Shown piece by piece: positions 14,526 to 14,658 of a stretch of DNA of 14,658 nucleotides (position 1 is its first letter; each line of letters begins with the position of its first letter). The stretch comes from an uncultured Oscillospiraceae bacterium (GTDB taxonomy: Bacteria > Bacillota > Clostridia > Oscillospirales > Acutalibacteraceae). Made by a program: the position numbers and the translations under genes. The stretch covers positions 1 through 14,658 of the forward strand of contig CAJUPK010000051.1 of assembly GCA_910588415.1 (NCBI GenBank), in the 5' to 3' direction. The notes under the pieces were generated by a model. That model searched no databases and was not told the origin of the DNA. It was given only the letters and a program-made list of their open reading frames with translations.

Positions 14526-14658
14526 AAACTCTCCTCCGTAGAAAATAGTTTGGGAAGACACCTTTGGTACCTGCTCACCCGGCACCCGGCAGGCTCTCTG
14601 CGGGAGAAGCCCAGGAGAGGCCGCCTGAAGCTGCCTGCAGCCGTGCTGCCTTTAGGTT
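14526..14658. other. Upstream region of MCP2 up to the window edge
   Basis: Besides the ribosome binding site, this stretch holds an imperfect GC-rich hairpin (14588-14598 with 14615-14625, two single-base bulges) and a small GCAGC-cgt-GCTGC stem (14637-14649). No clear SigA or SigD promoter and no recognisable riboswitch is visible. The promoter may lie beyond the edge. Confidence 0.35.
14531..14537 (-). promoter_or_regulatory. Ribosome binding site fixing the MCP2 start
   Basis: Minus-strand GGAGGAG lies 5 nt before ATG at 14525, and the first transmembrane segment follows at the expected distance. The longer frame start at 14585 has no such site. Confidence 0.7.

Noticed and set aside
14526..14658. 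Cyclic-di-GMP or other riboswitch upstream of MCP2
   Set aside because: The hairpins there do not match any riboswitch core I know, and the stretch is truncated by the window edge.

Overview
The window looks like chromosomal DNA from a GC-rich gut-type Clostridia (Firmicutes, possibly Oscillospiraceae). This is inferred from four things: strong GGAGG-type ribosome binding sites, TTG and GTG starts, a CUT1 sugar importer paired with a YesM/YesN-type two-component system, and Firmicutes-type chemoreceptors. I see no rRNA, tRNA, CRISPR array, phage gene or transposase.

Layout. (1) Positions 1-2240, minus strand: a methyl-accepting chemotaxis protein (MCP1, GTG start at 2240) whose stop overlaps by 4 bp the start of a lipoprotein with an FMN-binding-like domain, cut by the left edge. 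(2) 2241-2872: a divergent intergenic region with an extended -10 promoter for MCP1, a candidate promoter for the rightward operon and a long hairpin-containing leader. (3) 2873-12092, plus strand: eight genes packed as one apparent operon. They are two ABC sugar permeases, a sugar-binding lipoprotein, a sugar isomerase/epimerase-like TIM barrel, a YesM-type histidine kinase, a YesN-type response regulator and two different Gfo/Idh/MocA dehydrogenases. Four junctions are tightly coupled or close: three 4-bp overlaps and one 28-nt gap. (4) 12093-12497: a 405-bp convergent intergenic region filled with folded repeats and ending in a bidirectional terminator. (5) 12498-14525, minus strand: a second chemoreceptor (MCP2), with a short upstream stretch to the right edge.

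Working model (inference). The binding protein and two permeases import a sugar or glycoside, powered by a shared ATPase encoded elsewhere. The kinase and regulator control the operon. The two NAD(P)-dependent dehydrogenases and the TIM-barrel protein remodel the sugar through a keto intermediate, the same logic as the E. coli ycj glucoside-to-guloside pathway. The flanking chemoreceptors may steer cells toward the same or related compounds. No glycoside hydrolase or sugar kinase is in the window.

The least ordinary part is 12113-12427. It holds two tandem copies of a multi-stem element whose stems differ by paired, compensatory substitutions, plus related hairpins with an always-bulged base in both orientations. 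This indicates selection on a folded RNA or DNA structure, and it is the best candidate for something undescribed here.
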